Shown here: piece after piece, positions 36,139-45,861 of the stretch
Layout: each line of letters begins with the position of its first letter
Position numbering within the stretch: the stretch's first letter is position 1
Assembly (NCBI RefSeq): GCF_001457435.1
Contig: NZ_LN881716.1
Coordinates: 332,174-396,173 of the forward strand
Origin: Actinobaculum massiliense
GTDB taxonomy: Bacteria; Actinomycetota; Actinomycetes; Actinomycetales; Actinomycetaceae
DNA length: 64,000 bases
Reading direction: 5' to 3'
Translations under genes and position numbers: made by a program
The notes under the pieces: model-generated
The model's database searches: none
What the model was told of the DNA's origin: nothing
Seen by the model: the letters and a program-made list of their open reading frames with translations, nothing else

Positions 36139-36242
36139 GGCCGTGGCGTTGGGATGAACCCATTCACCATTTAAATAATGAGTACTCCCCGCGTTAGCGG
36201 GGCTTACCGGGTCGCCTTCGTAGCCTCCCAACCACCACGGCC
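36139..36242. repeat. Nested inverted repeat enclosing the lone CRISPR-like hairpin
   Basis: GGCCGTGG (36139-36146) and GTTGGGA (36148-36154) pair with TCCCAAC (36226-36232) and CCACGGCC (36235-36242): 15 pairs with a small internal loop. The repeat-like hairpin at 36182-36209 lies in the middle. The 8-mer CCACGGCC occurs again at 36308-36315. It could be a structured RNA or a set of operator sites. Confidence 0.55.
36182..36242 (+). ncRNA. Candidate crRNA-like element: solitary CRISPR repeat plus 33-nt spacer-like sequence
   Basis: Positions 36182-36209 match the transcribed-strand array repeat at 22 of 28 positions. The Cas6e stem CCCCGC/GCGGGG is intact with loop GTTA instead of GTAA. The handle is poorly kept (CTTACCG versus ATGAGCC). 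The 33 nt that follow (36210-36242) form a spacer-like stretch; an exact ATGAGCC occurs at 36248-36254 but no intact second hairpin is seen. A promoter-like pair, TTGGGA (36149-36154), 17 bp, TAAATA (36172-36177), would start transcription at the repeat. The strand is opposite to the cas genes. No transcript is known; this is a prediction from sequence and position. It could also be a decayed array fragment. Confidence 0.5.
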
Positions 36243-36369
36243 ACCCCATGAGCCGACGGCCTAAATTCCTTTTCCCACTTAAATTGCTCGCGGAGCGCAG
36301 TTTTCGACCACGGCCCGCATTTTCCGCCTTTCCTTAACTCATCTTTCCTACGCTCACATCATGCAATAT

Positions 36370-36398
36370 CCCTCCGACACGAAAACCATGTCGGAGGG
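36370..36398. promoter_or_regulatory. Perfect inverted repeat in the helicase promoter
   Basis: Arms CCCTCCGACA (36370-36379) and TGTCGGAGGG (36389-36398) around a 9-nt loop. A TAGCCT -10 box at 36405-36410 lies six bases before the ATG at 36417, so the inverted repeat covers the -35 position of a leaderless promoter. No T-run follows, so an operator is more likely than a terminator. Confidence 0.6.
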
Positions 36399-36416
36399 TG
36401 CCGCTAGCCTAGAGAC

Positions 36417-39098
36417 ATGGCATTACCGCAGTTGAACGTCGCGCTGGATCGTCTCGAGGATGAATATGGATTCAACCCTCCGGACGATGCCGTCTATGAA
36501 GCCTTCAAGAACTGGGCGGAGGGTACCGGTCGCCCGCTCTACCCCCACCAGGAGGAAGCTCTGCTGGCGTGCCTGGAGGGAAGCCACATGATTGTTTCCA
36601 CGCCTACCGGCTCGGGGAAATCCATGATCGCCCTCATTGCGATTTTTTACGCGCTGGCGCACGGGCAGACGGCGTTCTATACCGCCCCGCTCAAGGCCCT
36701 TGTCTCGGAGAAGTTTTTCGAGCTCATTGATGCTTTTGGAGCGGACAACGTGGGCATGATGACGGGCGACTCCACGATCAATCGCGAAGCGCCGGTAGTG
36801 TGCGCGACGGCGGAGATCGTGGCCAATATTGCCCTGCGCGAGGGAAGCGACGCGCAGATCGATGCCCTGGTGCAAGACGAATTCCACTATTACGGCGATC
36901 CGCAGCGCGGCTGGGCCTGGCAGGTTCCCCTCCTTGAACTCCCCCAGACCCGTCAGGTTTTGCTTTCCGCAACCCTCGGGGATACCACTCGGATCGAAGA
37001 GGACCTCGAGAAACGCACCGGGCGGCACGTGGAGCTTATTTCGAATGCCGAGCGCCCCGTTCCCCTGCAGTTTGAATACTCCTACGAAGCTACCAATGAG
37101 CTGGTCAAAGAACTCGTGGAAACGCATCGTGCGCCGGTCTACATCGTCCATTTCTCCCAGCGCGAGGCGGTAGAAACCGCCACCAGTTTCCAGTCCATGG
37201 CACTGATTTCCAAGGAACAGAAGGAGGCGATTCGCGAGGCGATTGGGAACTTCAAGTTCTCCCCGGGCTTCGGGCAAATTCTCTCCAAGCTCCTACGTCA
37301 GGGAATAGGAGTTCACCACGCCGGCCTTTTGCCGCGTTATCGCCGCCTGGTTGAACGCCTGGCTCAGGGCGGATATCTGCCGGTTATTTCCGGCACGGAC
37401 ACTCTCGGCGTGGGAATTAACGTTCCCATCCGCACTGTTTTGATGACAGGTTTAGCGAAATATGACGGAAGCCGCTCGCGCCAGCTCAAGGCTCGCGAAT
37501 TCCATCAGATTGCCGGGCGGGCTGGCCGGGCCGGATTTGATACGAAGGGCGACGTCGTCGTCCAGGCACCCGAATACGAAATTGAGAACGCGCGGGCGCT
37601 GGCGAAGGCCGGGGACGACCCAAAGAAACTCAAGAAGGTACAGAAGAAGAAGCCACCCGAGGGGCAGGTGCTGTGGTCGGAAAAGACTTTTGATTACATC
37701 AAGACCGCCCAGCCCGAACGTCTGGAGTCGCAGATGCGGGTGAGCCATTCACTGATTCTCAATATGTTGCAGCGTCGCGGGGATGCGGTGGCACAGATTC
37801 ACCATTTGCTCACGCACAATCACGAACCGCAGCGCGAGTCCAATCCGCTTTTGCGTCAGGCGATTCAGATTTATAACACGCTGCATCGCGCGGGCGTGCT
37901 CGTTCACCACAGCCCGCAGTGGCAGGCCGAGCATCCCGGGGAATCCGCGGTGGGGTTCGCGCGGGAAGTGCCGGAGGATTTTGCACTCAATTCGCCGCTA
38001 GCGCCCTTCGCCCTGGCGGCGCTCGATTTGCTGGATAAGGATGCCGAAAGCTACCCGCTCGATGTTATTTCGGTGATCGAAGCCGTACAGGAAAACCCGC
38101 GGCAAGTGCTCATCGCGCAGGAAAAACGCGCCCGCGGGGAGGCTATTGGGCGGATGAAGGCGGCCGGCATCCCCTACGAGGAACGCATGAATGAGGCCGA
38201 CAAGATCACCTGGCCCCAGCCGCTGGGCGAGGAGTTGCGCGCGGCGCTCGCAACTTACGCTCAGACGAATCCTTGGGTGGCCGACTACGATCTGACGCCG
38301 AAATCAATCGTGCGGGAAATGATTGAGAATGTGCAGACGTTCTCCGAGTTTGTGAGCGGATACGACCTCGCCCGGTCAGAGGGCGTCCTGTTGCGCTACC
38401 TCACGGATACGTATAAGGCCTTGCGCCAAACCGTGCCGCTCGAAGCACGGACCGATGAGCTGGAGGAAATGATTTCCTGGCTCGGCGAATTGGTGCGCTC
38501 GGTGGACTCCTCGCTTCTCGATGAGTGGGAGGCGTTGCGCGATGGCACGCTTACCTCCGCGGAGCTCACGAATCTTGAATCCGACCCCGAGGGTGGTTCG
38601 CGAGAGCGGGCTTTCGGCGCGGACGAGGACGGAAACGTGGCGTTTTCGCGTAATAAATACGCCTTCCGCCGCTCGATTCGCAACGAACTTTTCCGGCTGG
38701 TGGAGGCGGTGGCGAATGAGGACCTCGATACGCTTGATGACCTCGGCCGCGCACCCCTGTGGGAGGGGGGTGAGTTCTGGGGCGGCGACGAGTGGATGGA
38801 TGCCACCGACGCCTTCTTCGACGATTACGAGTCGATTCTGACGGATACCGACGCCCGCTCGAGCAGATTCGTGGAGATCAACGAGAAACCCGAGGTGGTT
38901 GACCTGGTGGATGCCGGGGTACCCGAGGCCGCAGCTGAAAGGTTCGCCGGCGGCGGTTGGTGGCTCACCCGGCAAACTTTCGACGATGGCGTTGGCGATA
39001 ACGCCTGGGGATTTTGGGCGCTCATTGACCTCGCGGAATCGGACGAACTGGGCCGAGCCGCCTTGCGAGTGGTCAACGTAGGGCCGCTCGCTGGCTAG
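36417..39098 (+). CDS. Ski2-like DEAD/DEAH-box helicase (DUF3516-type)
   Basis: An 893-residue superfamily 2 helicase. Motif I is STPTGSGKS (near residue 60), motif II DEFHYY, motif III LSATL and motif VI QIAGRAGRAGF, with the Ski2-like GIGVHHAGLLPRYRR and SGTDTLGVGIN. The long C-terminal half matches the actinobacterial helicase group with a DUF3516 tail. RNA turnover is the likely role, by family resemblance. The ATG is six bases after TAGCCT, so the mRNA is probably leaderless, and a perfect inverted repeat covers the -35 region. Divergent from cas3 but not a known CRISPR component. Confidence 0.88.
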   Translation: MALPQLNVALDRLEDEYGFNPPDDAVYEAFKNWAEGTGRPLYPHQEEALLACLEGSHMIVSTPTGSGKSMIALIAIFYALAHGQTAFYTAPLKALVSEKFFELIDAFGADNVGMMTGDSTINREAPVVCATAEIVANIALREGSDAQIDALVQDEFHYYGDPQRGWAWQVPLLELPQTRQVLLSATLGDTTRIEEDLEKRTGRHVELISNAERPVPLQFEYSYEATNELVKELVETHRAPVYIVHFSQREAVETATSFQSMALISKEQKEAIREAIGNFKFSPGFGQILSKLLRQGIGVHHAGLLPRYRRLVERLAQGGYLPVISGTDTLGVGINVPIRTVLMTGLAKYDGSRSRQLKAREFHQIAGRAGRAGFDTKGDVVVQAPEYEIENARALAKAGDDPKKLKKVQKKKPPEGQVLWSEKTFDYIKTAQPERLESQMRVSHSLILNMLQRRGDAVAQIHHLLTHNHEPQRESNPLLRQAIQIYNTLHRAGVLVHHSPQWQAEHPGESAVGFAREVPEDFALNSPLAPFALAALDLLDKDAESYPLDVISVIEAVQENPRQVLIAQEKRARGEAIGRMKAAGIPYEERMNEADKITWPQPLGEELRAALATYAQTNPWVADYDLTPKSIVREMIENVQTFSEFVSGYDLARSEGVLLRYLTDTYKALRQTVPLEARTDELEEMISWLGELVRSVDSSLLDEWEALRDGTLTSAELTNLESDPEGGSRERAFGADEDGNVAFSRNKYAFRRSIRNELFRLVEAVANEDLDTLDDLGRAPLWEGGEFWGGDEWMDATDAFFDDYESILTDTDARSSRFVEINEKPEVVDLVDAGVPEAAAERFAGGGWWLTRQTFDDGVGDNAWGFWALIDLAESDELGRAALRVVNVGPLAG

Positions 39099-39166
39099 AG
39101 GATCGACACCACGGGCGCGGCTGCGACCAAAGCCCTGAGAGCCGAGGACTACTAAGATAGGCAACC

Positions 39167-39910
39167 ATGCGCACTGAATTTAGTACCGAACCCGCTACCC
39201 CGGCCGAAATTCCGGGGCGAATTGCCCGCGTGGTCGAAGCGTTGCGGGAGGCAGAAACGAAGGCCGGGCGCTCAATGGGCGAAACGCGCCTACAACTGGC
39301 GGTGAAGTATCAGCCGGTCGAAAAGATCCGGGCGGCACTCGATTATGGTGCGCGATTCATGGGGCACAACATTATCCAGCAACTGGAGGATATCGAGCCA
39401 CAACTGCGCGATGTTCAGCCGCATTGGACCCACGTGATTGGCCATGTGCAGTCCAATAAAGCAGGCAAAGCCCTGGCCTTCGCCAACTGCATCGAGACGC
39501 TGGATTCCCTGAAACTTGCTCGCCGCCTCGATCGCCTCCAGGGCGAGCGGATCGCGGCCGGAGAGGCCAGCGCGCCGTTCGAGGTGTATCTGCAGGTCAA
39601 TTCTTCCGGCGCCGATTCTCAGTTCGGCCTTGAGCCCGGGCGCGCTAAAGAACTCGCCTACCAGGTGAGCGAGCTGGGGAACCTCAAAATCGGCGGACTG
39701 ATGACGATTGGCGCCCACACGGATGACGTCTCCGAAATCGCCGCCTCGTTCGCCTGCACCCGCGATTTGCGCGATTCCCTTGCCGCGGATATCCCCACCT
39801 GCACCGAGCTTTCCATGGGCATGACCCATGACCTCGAAATCGCCGTGGCCGAAGGGTCCACCATCGTGCGCGTCGGCACCGCCGTTTTCGGCCCGCGCCC
39901 GGCGGCGTAG
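39167..39910 (+). CDS. YggS/PROSC-family pyridoxal phosphate-binding protein
   Basis: PLP homeostasis protein with a single TIM-barrel domain of 247 residues. The PLP lysine is expected in LAVKYQP (K47). IGHVQSNKAGKA, VYLQVNSSG and LSMGMTHDLEIAVAEGSTIVRVGTAVFGPR are typical. The usual GEN motif after the lysine reads GHN (FMGHNIIQQ), an uncommon change. It follows the helicase after 68 bp on the same strand. Confidence 0.88.
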   Translation: MRTEFSTEPATPAEIPGRIARVVEALREAETKAGRSMGETRLQLAVKYQPVEKIRAALDYGARFMGHNIIQQLEDIEPQLRDVQPHWTHVIGHVQSNKAGKALAFANCIETLDSLKLARRLDRLQGERIAAGEASAPFEVYLQVNSSGADSQFGLEPGRAKELAYQVSELGNLKIGGLMTIGAHTDDVSEIAASFACTRDLRDSLAADIPTCTELSMGMTHDLEIAVAEGSTIVRVGTAVFGPRPAA

Positions 39911-40088
39911 ATTTTTCTCTAGCCGGCAGGATTTCCACAACTCAGAACGGCAGAAGCGGGCGTCCGCAGGGATCCGGCTCGCGGCTGGGGTGGTGACAGA
40001 TGGGCGGTAGATACGGGAAATACCCGTGGAACCAAGGCTCGGATGAAGAGAACTCATACTCGGGCTCGATATCGCCTTTTTCGGTTGC

Positions 40089-40307
40089 GTGTTTGCTATG
40101 ATCCCCAAGATTCTCGCGGAAGGACTGATCCGGATGGATTACCCGGAGAGAGCAAATGCCCTGGAATGGGCGGAATTCGGGATCACCTTCCAGATCGCAA
40201 TGCTGGCTCTGTCCGTGATCTTGGTTATTACCTTCGCATCGGCCTTCTTCATTCCGCACTGGACGACACAAGCAAACCGCGACATTCAGGCCAACCGAGA
40301 CGATTAG
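40089..40307 (+). CDS. Small single-pass membrane protein, unknown
   Basis: A 72-codon frame (GTG 40089, or ATG 40098) with one strongly hydrophobic segment (ITFQIAMLALSVILVITFASAFFI) and charged ends. Codon use is G/C-rich at third positions, like neighbouring genes, which supports it being real. No clear ribosome-binding site is seen. The flanking stretches 39911-40088 and 40316-40478 show no other gene. I do not recognise a family. Confidence 0.45.
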   Translation: MFAMIPKILAEGLIRMDYPERANALEWAEFGITFQIAMLALSVILVITFASAFFIPHWTTQANRDIQANRDD

Positions 40308-40478
40308 TAAAATAGTTAGCGCCTGCCACGCATGAATGCGGGGCGCGCGAAGCCCTCAAAACCCACGTGCGGGTGAAGGCATTTTCGCCCCACGAGCAAG
40401 CGCGAAAACGCGCCCACGCAAAGCGCGGGCGAAGGCCTTCCCCGCCCGCGCCCGCGCTTCCCGCGCTTCGCCAGACTC

Positions 40479-41618
40479 CTAGCCGATGCGGTAGAGCCAG
40501 CCGAATTCGTCGTCGACCTTACCGGCCTGGATTCCGGTGAGCTCGTCGTAAACGCTCTGCGAGACCTCGTGGGTGGGCAACTCGACCTTGAAGTCGGCGC
40601 CGGTCAGGGAACCCACCGCCGTCACCACAGCCGCGGTTCCGCAAGCGAACATCTCGCTCACCTCGCCGGATTTAATTCCGGCAATCACGTCGGCGAGCGC
40701 TAGAGTATCCTCGGCCACGTCAACCCCGCGGCGGCGCAGAAGCTGCATAATGCACGAGCGGGTGTTCCCGGGAAGGATATTTCCGGTTAGCCGCGGCGTG
40801 CGCACGCGACCATCGGCGTACACCACGAAAACATTCATGCCGCCGAATTCGTCCAGATTCGTATTGGTCGCGGCGTCAAGGAAGAGCACCTCATCGTAGT
40901 GCTCGCGGGCGGCCGTTACCTTAGGCAAAAGCGACGCCGCATAGTTGCCGCCGGTTTTCACCGCGCCCATGCCGCCTGGGCCGGCGCGATGAAAGTCCTG
41001 CTCCACCCACACGTTGATGGGAGTAAATCCGTTTGGGAAGTAAGGGCCGGCCGGGCTGGCGATGCAGAGGTACTCGTACTTGGCCGCCGCCCGAACCCCG
41101 AGGAACGCCTCTGAGGCAAAAATATAGGGACGCAGATAGAGGGAGGCTCCCTCCTTGGCCGGCACCCAGCGCGCGTTGGCGCGCACCACGTCCACAATCG
41201 AGGCGAGAAAATCGTCAACCGGCAATTCCGGAATCGCCAAGCGGTAATTGGAGAAATTCAGCCGAGCCGCGTTGTAGGCGGGACGGAATGTCCACAGAGA
41301 TCCGTCGTCGTGAACGTACGCCTTTAGGCCCTCGAAAACTTCTTGGCCGTAGTGAAGTACGGCGCCTGCCGGGTCGAGCGAAAGCGGGCCGTAGGGCACA
41401 ATCTGCTTGTCGTGCCAGCCGGCGTCGGCAGTCCAGGTTGCGCGCGCCATATAGTCCGCGAAATGCACGCCAAATCCCGGCTTTTGCAGAATCTCGTCAA
41501 GTTCAGCCTGCGGGCGCGGCGCCGGATTTCCCTGCAGGGCGAAGGTTCCCGCCAGATCATCGGCCTCGGCGTGCGGGGCGTCTGCGATTTGTTCAAGTTC
41601 TTCCGGAGTGGTTGGCAT
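40479..41618 (-). CDS. ilvE: Branched-chain amino acid aminotransferase
   Basis: Fold-type IV PLP transaminase for leucine, isoleucine and valine. About 379 residues from ATG 41618, which has AAGGA six bases upstream. The PLP lysine is in GAVKTGGNYAASL; LHYGQEVFEGLKAY, FRPAYNAARLNFSN and EVSEMFACGTAAVV are family blocks. It is separated from ilvC by the thiolase and the lipoprotein gene, but belongs functionally to the ilv genes nearby. Confidence 0.95.
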   Translation of the reverse strand: MPTTPEELEQIADAPHAEADDLAGTFALQGNPAPRPQAELDEILQKPGFGVHFADYMARATWTADAGWHDKQIVPYGPLSLDPAGAVLHYGQEVFEGLKAYVHDDGSLWTFRPAYNAARLNFSNYRLAIPELPVDDFLASIVDVVRANARWVPAKEGASLYLRPYIFASEAFLGVRAAAKYEYLCIASPAGPYFPNGFTPINVWVEQDFHRAGPGGMGAVKTGGNYAASLLPKVTAAREHYDEVLFLDAATNTNLDEFGGMNVFVVYADGRVRTPRLTGNILPGNTRSCIMQLLRRRGVDVAEDTLALADVIAGIKSGEVSEMFACGTAAVVTAVGSLTGADFKVELPTHEVSQSVYDELTGIQAGKVDDEFGWLYRIG

Positions 41619-41875
41619 AAGCATTCCTTTCCTCTTCGTCCGACTGATGAGTTTCGTGGCGGAACGAAGAGTCCGCCCCTGCCGGTACTTTCGCGCTGAT
41701 CATACGCGCGTGGCTTCCCGATTCTCATCTGCGACCACGTGGTGATCGACGTATTGATCGCCACGCGCCGATTCTTTGCATTCTGCCCGCCCCCGTGACC
41801 CGCGCACGTGACCCGCGGCACCGCGATTCTTTAACCGTGCGTTTACAATGGATCGTCGGTCTGCGAAGGAGTGAA

Positions 41876-43060
41876 ATGGCCGGAGATTCGAGAGTATTTA
41901 TCGTCGACGGAGCCCGGGTTCCCACCGGGAGTTTCGGCGGCTTTTACGCGGACGTTCCGAATTATCAGATGGGCGCCGGCGCCGCCGTTGAGGCGCTTCG
42001 CCGTGCGGACGTCTCCCCCGCGGACGTGGACGAGTTTGTGGTTGGTTGTGTGGGGCAAACCGGGCCTGACGCTTACGTTTCCCGCGCCATCGCGCTCACC
42101 GCTGGCGCGCCCGTGACGACGACGGCGCAGAACGTCAATCGCGTATGTGGTTCAGGACTTCAGGCTATCTGGACCGGTGCGGCTGAAATCCGGCTCGGGC
42201 AGGCAAACATCGTAGTTGCGGGCGGTTCTGAAAATATGACCCGGCAACCTTTTATGGATTTCGGTGCGCAGGGGCGCTACTCGCTCGGCGATCGCAAGCT
42301 CGTAAACGGCACGCAGTCCTTGATTAGCGATCCTTTCAGTGGGAAAGCGATGGGCCTCACCGCCGAGGCAGTAGCTGAAAAGTACGGCGTGAGCCGCACC
42401 GACCAGGATGCTTTTGCCGCCGAGTCACAGCGCCGCACCCAGGAAGCGCTCGCGTGCGGCGAATTTGATAAAGAGCGAGTCGCTTTCACGAAGAAAACGA
42501 GCCGCGGCGAACAGACAATTACGGATGAAGAGCATCCGCGCGCGGGGATCACGGCCGAAAAGTTGGCGCGCCTACGCCCGGTGTTCAAGGCTGATGGAAC
42601 GGTGACCGCCGGGAACTCCTCCGGAGTTAACGACGGCGCTGCCATGCTGGTGCTGATGGGCGAGGAAACCGCTCGCGAGCGCGGGGCAAAACCCCTCGGA
42701 GAACTTGTTGCATTCGCGACGGTCGGCAACGAGCCGGATCTGATGGGATATGCGCCGACCTACGCAATCGCGAAGGTGCTCGAGCGGGCGAATCTCACCT
42801 TGGCTGATATTGGCTGGGTGGAGCTCAATGAGGCTTTTGCTGCCCAGGCGGTGGCGGTTATCCGCGATGCCGGCCTGGACCCGGAACGCACCAATCCGCT
42901 CGGTGGGGCAATTGCGCTCGGCCACCCGGTGGGCGCCTCGGGAGCGATTATTAGTTTGCGGGCGCTAAAGAACCAGCAGGAAAAGGGCATCGAGCACTCT
43001 CTGGTTACCCTGTGCATTGGTGGCGGCCAAGCAATTGCCGCGATTTTCCGGGCGATCTAA
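41876..43060 (+). CDS. Acetyl-CoA acetyltransferase (thiolase)
   Basis: A 394-residue thiolase. The nucleophilic cysteine is in VNRVCGSGLQA, the histidine in IALGHPVGASGA and the second cysteine in TLCIGGGQAIAA. It condenses two acetyl-CoA to acetoacetyl-CoA or splits 3-ketoacyl-CoA. Given the full mevalonate pathway in the same window, supplying acetoacetyl-CoA to MvaS is a sensible role, though it is 32 kb away. ATG 41876 has AAGGAG upstream, with a TACAAT -10-like box at 41844-41849. A strong terminator follows. Confidence 0.92.
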   Translation: MAGDSRVFIVDGARVPTGSFGGFYADVPNYQMGAGAAVEALRRADVSPADVDEFVVGCVGQTGPDAYVSRAIALTAGAPVTTTAQNVNRVCGSGLQAIWTGAAEIRLGQANIVVAGGSENMTRQPFMDFGAQGRYSLGDRKLVNGTQSLISDPFSGKAMGLTAEAVAEKYGVSRTDQDAFAAESQRRTQEALACGEFDKERVAFTKKTSRGEQTITDEEHPRAGITAEKLARLRPVFKADGTVTAGNSSGVNDGAAMLVLMGEETARERGAKPLGELVAFATVGNEPDLMGYAPTYAIAKVLERANLTLADIGWVELNEAFAAQAVAVIRDAGLDPERTNPLGGAIALGHPVGASGAIISLRALKNQQEKGIEHSLVTLCIGGGQAIAAIFRAI

Positions 43061-43092
43061 CGTCCTAATTCGAGGACTAAGCGAAAAATTCA

Positions 43093-43130
43093 GGTGGCCC
43101 GCGCGATTAGACGCGCGGGCCACCTTTTAT
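43093..43130 (+). terminator. Rho-independent terminator of the thiolase gene
   Basis: Perfect 13-bp arms GGTGGCCCGCGCG (43093-43105) and complement (43112-43124) around ATTAGA, followed by TTTTAT. Confidence 0.9.
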
Positions 43131-43229
43131 GCATTTTCTCGCTCCAGCGAGCCTTTCGGCGCCTCAGCCGTCCCGAGGGTCAAACCCCCTCGGGCGCCTA
43201 GCTCCGCAGGTCGCTAGATTATTAGCGCC

Positions 43230-44144
43230 TTAGCCCTGCGTAGGGGTCGCCGAGGCATCGGCCGCGCCCCCATTCGCGGGAGCGCTCGGGCTCGCGCCGC
43301 CCGCGCCCCGGGAAGCCTGCCAGGTACCGGCCTCGATCTCGTCAAGAATCTTGCCGAGCTTGCCCTCCGAGTAGTCCTCAAGCTGCATATCGTCGATCAT
43401 CACCGTCGGTACGTACTTGAAGCCATCGTCGAGGAAGCGCTGGCGGAGCTGCTCGAGCAGGGACCGGTAGGGGTTTGCCTCAATATCAGCGCGGAGCTTT
43501 GCAACATCATCTTGCGTCAGGCCCACCGCGCCGGCGAGTTCGTAAACCCGTGACATCGCGGGCTCCACGCGCTCCTCATGCGAAACCGGCTCACCGTCAC
43601 GGGTGGTTACCGGGCCCGCAATATCCGCGTAAAGGCGCGAATGGAACTCCTTGTACTTATCCGGGTGATTGGCCGCGAACCACACCTCCGCTTGCAGGGA
43701 CAGCGGCGAGAATTGCGTCTCCGCGAAGCGCAAATTCGGCTGGTTGACCAGTGTAATCTTGCCGCTTTGCGCCATGGATTCGAGGCGCTTGCCGTACTCC
43801 TGCTCGAGCAGGTTGCAGTAGGGGCAGAACGGATCGGAGTAGATCGTCACGACCGGTGCGCCATCGTTCTTCGTTCCCGCCACGAGGTTCTGACCGAGCG
43901 AAATCCCGCCGTACTCATCCATATTCGTGGGCATCTCCACCCCCGCCAACGGGGTGCGCTGCACCGGAATCAGGACCGGTTCGGTGGAGGTCGGTTCCTC
44001 GCTAGGGGTTGCCGACGCCGTAGCACTCGGGCTCGTTTGCGTCCCGCTGTTGCTGGCGCCCGCCGTGCTGGTATCCGAGCATCCGGCCAGGCTCAACGCC
44101 AAACCGAAAGCTCCCAATGTCGCAACCAATTTTGAAATCTTCAC
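43230..44144 (-). CDS. DsbA-like thioredoxin-fold lipoprotein
   Basis: A 304-residue exported protein. The signal peptide ends in the lipobox LAGC (LALSLAGCSD), so it is lipid-anchored outside the membrane. A Ser/Thr/Pro linker follows, then a thioredoxin fold with the redox motif FCPYC in TIYSDPFCPYCNLLEQEYG and the cis-proline region YVPTVMIDD. It probably oxidises or isomerises disulfides of exported proteins. The C-terminus is glycine/alanine-rich and low in complexity. Confidence 0.85.
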   Translation of the reverse strand: MKISKLVATLGAFGLALSLAGCSDTSTAGASNSGTQTSPSATASATPSEEPTSTEPVLIPVQRTPLAGVEMPTNMDEYGGISLGQNLVAGTKNDGAPVVTIYSDPFCPYCNLLEQEYGKRLESMAQSGKITLVNQPNLRFAETQFSPLSLQAEVWFAANHPDKYKEFHSRLYADIAGPVTTRDGEPVSHEERVEPAMSRVYELAGAVGLTQDDVAKLRADIEANPYRSLLEQLRQRFLDDGFKYVPTVMIDDMQLEDYSEGKLGKILDEIEAGTWQASRGAGGASPSAPANGGAADASATPTQG

Positions 44145-44252
44145 AGGTTTGCCCTTCCTTTGTGGACCGTGCCCGATTCCCTCCGGGCAACGCCCAAAGC
44201 CGGCGTTTTTAGCTATTTCTGGATTATAGAACCCAAGACAGACTAGATGATT

Positions 44253-45849
<1,597 letters not shown>

Positions 45850-45861
45850 GATCTCCTCCTT

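Noticed and set aside
36139..36260. Whether the structured region upstream of cas3 is tmRNA, SRP RNA, 6S RNA or a known riboswitch
   Set aside because: None of their diagnostic sequences or pairing patterns could be found; the repeat similarity is the only recognisable signal.
36243..36270. A second CRISPR repeat one period after the lone repeat
   Set aside because: At the expected position no CCCCGC/GCGGGG stem exists; the exact ATGAGCC at 36248 is out of register by 16 bases, so a true repeat-spacer-repeat unit cannot be claimed.
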